DNA of 64,000 nucleotides from Bacillota bacterium. GTDB lineage: Bacteria > Bacillota_A > Clostridia > Lachnospirales > Lachnospiraceae. Below, in pieces: positions 63,627-64,000 of this stretch (position 1 is its first letter; each line of letters starts with the position of its first letter). Location of the stretch: the NCBI GenBank assembly GCA_023407175.1, contig JAEYMU010000053.1, positions 865,067-929,066 on the forward strand, read 5' to 3'. The notes under the pieces were generated by a model, which worked only from the letters and a program-made list of their open reading frames with translations, was not told the DNA's origin and searched no databases. Made by a program: the position numbers and the translations under genes.

Positions 63627-63696
63627 GGCGACAACCAGATTTGAACTGGTGATAACGGTGTTGCAGACCGGGGCCTTACCACTTGGCTATGTCGCC
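63627..63696 (-). tRNA. tRNA-Cys (GCA), second copy
   Basis: Minus strand GGCGACATAGCC start, anticodon loop CTGCAAC on a CGGT/ACCG stem, T arm ACCAG-TTCAAAT-CTGGT, and acceptor end TGTCGCC. It has the same acceptor and D arm as the gene at 58115, with different stem sequences. No CCA is encoded. Confidence 0.93.
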
Positions 63697-63701
63697 ATAA
63701 G

Positions 63702-63773
63702 CTCCCCGAGTAGGGCTCGAACCTACAACCCCACGGTTAACAGCCGTGTGCTCTACCATTGAGCTATCGAGGA
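63702..63773 (-). tRNA. tRNA-Asn (GTT)
   Basis: Minus strand acceptor TCCTCGA pairs with TCGGGGA. The anticodon loop CTGTTAA (anticodon GTT) sits on an ACGG/CCGT stem, and the T loop GTTCGAGCC is canonical. Five bases separate it from the tRNA-Cys. Confidence 0.95.
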
Positions 63774-63960
63774 ATACTGTTTATCATGTTTTTATATCAT
63801 ATTATAGAAAATTTTTTCTTATAACATAAAAAACAGAAATATACCTTCGTATTTTCTGTCCTTAATTGACAAAATACTACACAAGAAAATGTTTTTCATC
63901 CAAAGAGTGCTTTCTACTCCATCCGAGTTTCCTTCACTCTTTCTACTGTTTTACCTTTTT
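63774..63960. other. spacer between 23S end and tRNA-Asn, no 5S seen
   Basis: This 187-base A/T-rich spacer contains no 5S rRNA and no open gene. It may hold processing stems; a stretch AAAATACGAAGG / CCTTCGTATTTT-like pairs near 63826-63860 was not verified. Confidence 0.5.
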
Positions 63961-64000
63961 TGGTCAAGCCCTCGACCGATTAGTAACAATCAGCTCCATG
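63961..64000 (-). rRNA. 23S rRNA, 3' end (partial)
   Basis: Read on the minus strand, the last 40 bases are the conserved 23S 3' terminus (ACTAATCGGTCGAGGGCTTGACC region). The gene continues off the right edge. It precedes tRNA-Asn and tRNA-Cys, so it is the end of an rRNA operon transcribed to the left. Confidence 0.9.

Noticed and set aside
63574..63762. 62-codon plus-strand frame
   Set aside because: It runs through the terminator and both tRNA genes, which explain the sequence better.
63774..63960. 5S rRNA in the 23S-tRNA spacer
   Set aside because: The A/T-rich spacer has none of the conserved 5S segments on either strand.
1..64000. CRISPR array, prophage or insertion sequence
   Set aside because: No regularly spaced repeats, transposase, integrase or phage structural genes were found.

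Overview
The window reads as chromosomal DNA of an anaerobic, saccharolytic Firmicute of class Clostridia, most likely a Lachnospiraceae-type plant or starch polysaccharide degrader. The grounds are moderate-to-low G+C, strong AGGAGG ribosome binding sites, a GdpP gene, an rpsF-ssb-rpsR operon, YesMN-type two-component control of sugar ABC operons, several AraC and LacI regulators, many 4Fe-4S and flavodoxin-like redox proteins, and tRNAs without an encoded CCA end. This placement is inference from gene content. No 16S sequence is present, and only about 40 bases of a 23S 3' end lie at the right edge.

Left part (1-13,000), mostly minus strand: the 5' two thirds of gdpP (c-di-AMP phosphodiesterase), a LacI regulator, a ferredoxin-type aldo/keto reductase divergent from a MerR regulator with a textbook 19-bp-spacer promoter, an APH-like kinase, an operon of two GyrI-like effector-binding proteins plus a GNAT, a four-gene SPFH/zinc-ribbon membrane operon resembling Bacillus ydjGHI without pspA, and a radical SAM protein.

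Middle-left (13,100-25,400): a CsoR-type repressor and a P1B metal ATPase with CsoR-like GC palindromes in the promoter, two large secreted proteins (Ig-like and WG-repeat), rpsF-ssb-rpsR, a PadR/DUF1700 pair with a perfect operator, inorganic pyrophosphatase and an unrecognised Ser/Pro-rich protein.

Middle (25,400-54,700) is the carbohydrate region: a chemoreceptor, a secreted GH59 enzyme, an AraC regulator, a TetR-controlled flavoprotein pair, a beta-glycan uptake operon (sensor kinase, AraC-type response regulator, binding protein, two permeases, cytoplasmic GH5), and a starch/cyclodextrin operon (extracellular CGTase-type GH13, two permeases, binding protein, cytoplasmic GH13) divergent from a short LacI regulator with an apparently leaderless mRNA. 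The starch genes fit one pathway: extracellular conversion of starch to cyclodextrins or maltodextrins, import, then intracellular hydrolysis. Neither sugar ABC system encodes an ATPase. A carbohydrate-module lipoprotein and a three-gene ABC-2 exporter follow.

Right part (54,700-64,000) is more accessory in look and codon use: a helix-turn-helix gene broken by an in-frame TGA, an alpha/beta hydrolase / acyltransferase-like / zinc-ribbon membrane trio, tRNA-Cys, an Nramp transporter, a MerR regulator with a second 19-bp-spacer promoter, an Fpg/Nei-like protein lacking the catalytic proline, and two uncharacterised Cys-rich proteins preceded by near-identical structured leaders. A second tRNA-Cys, tRNA-Asn and the end of a 23S gene close the window; no 5S lies between them.
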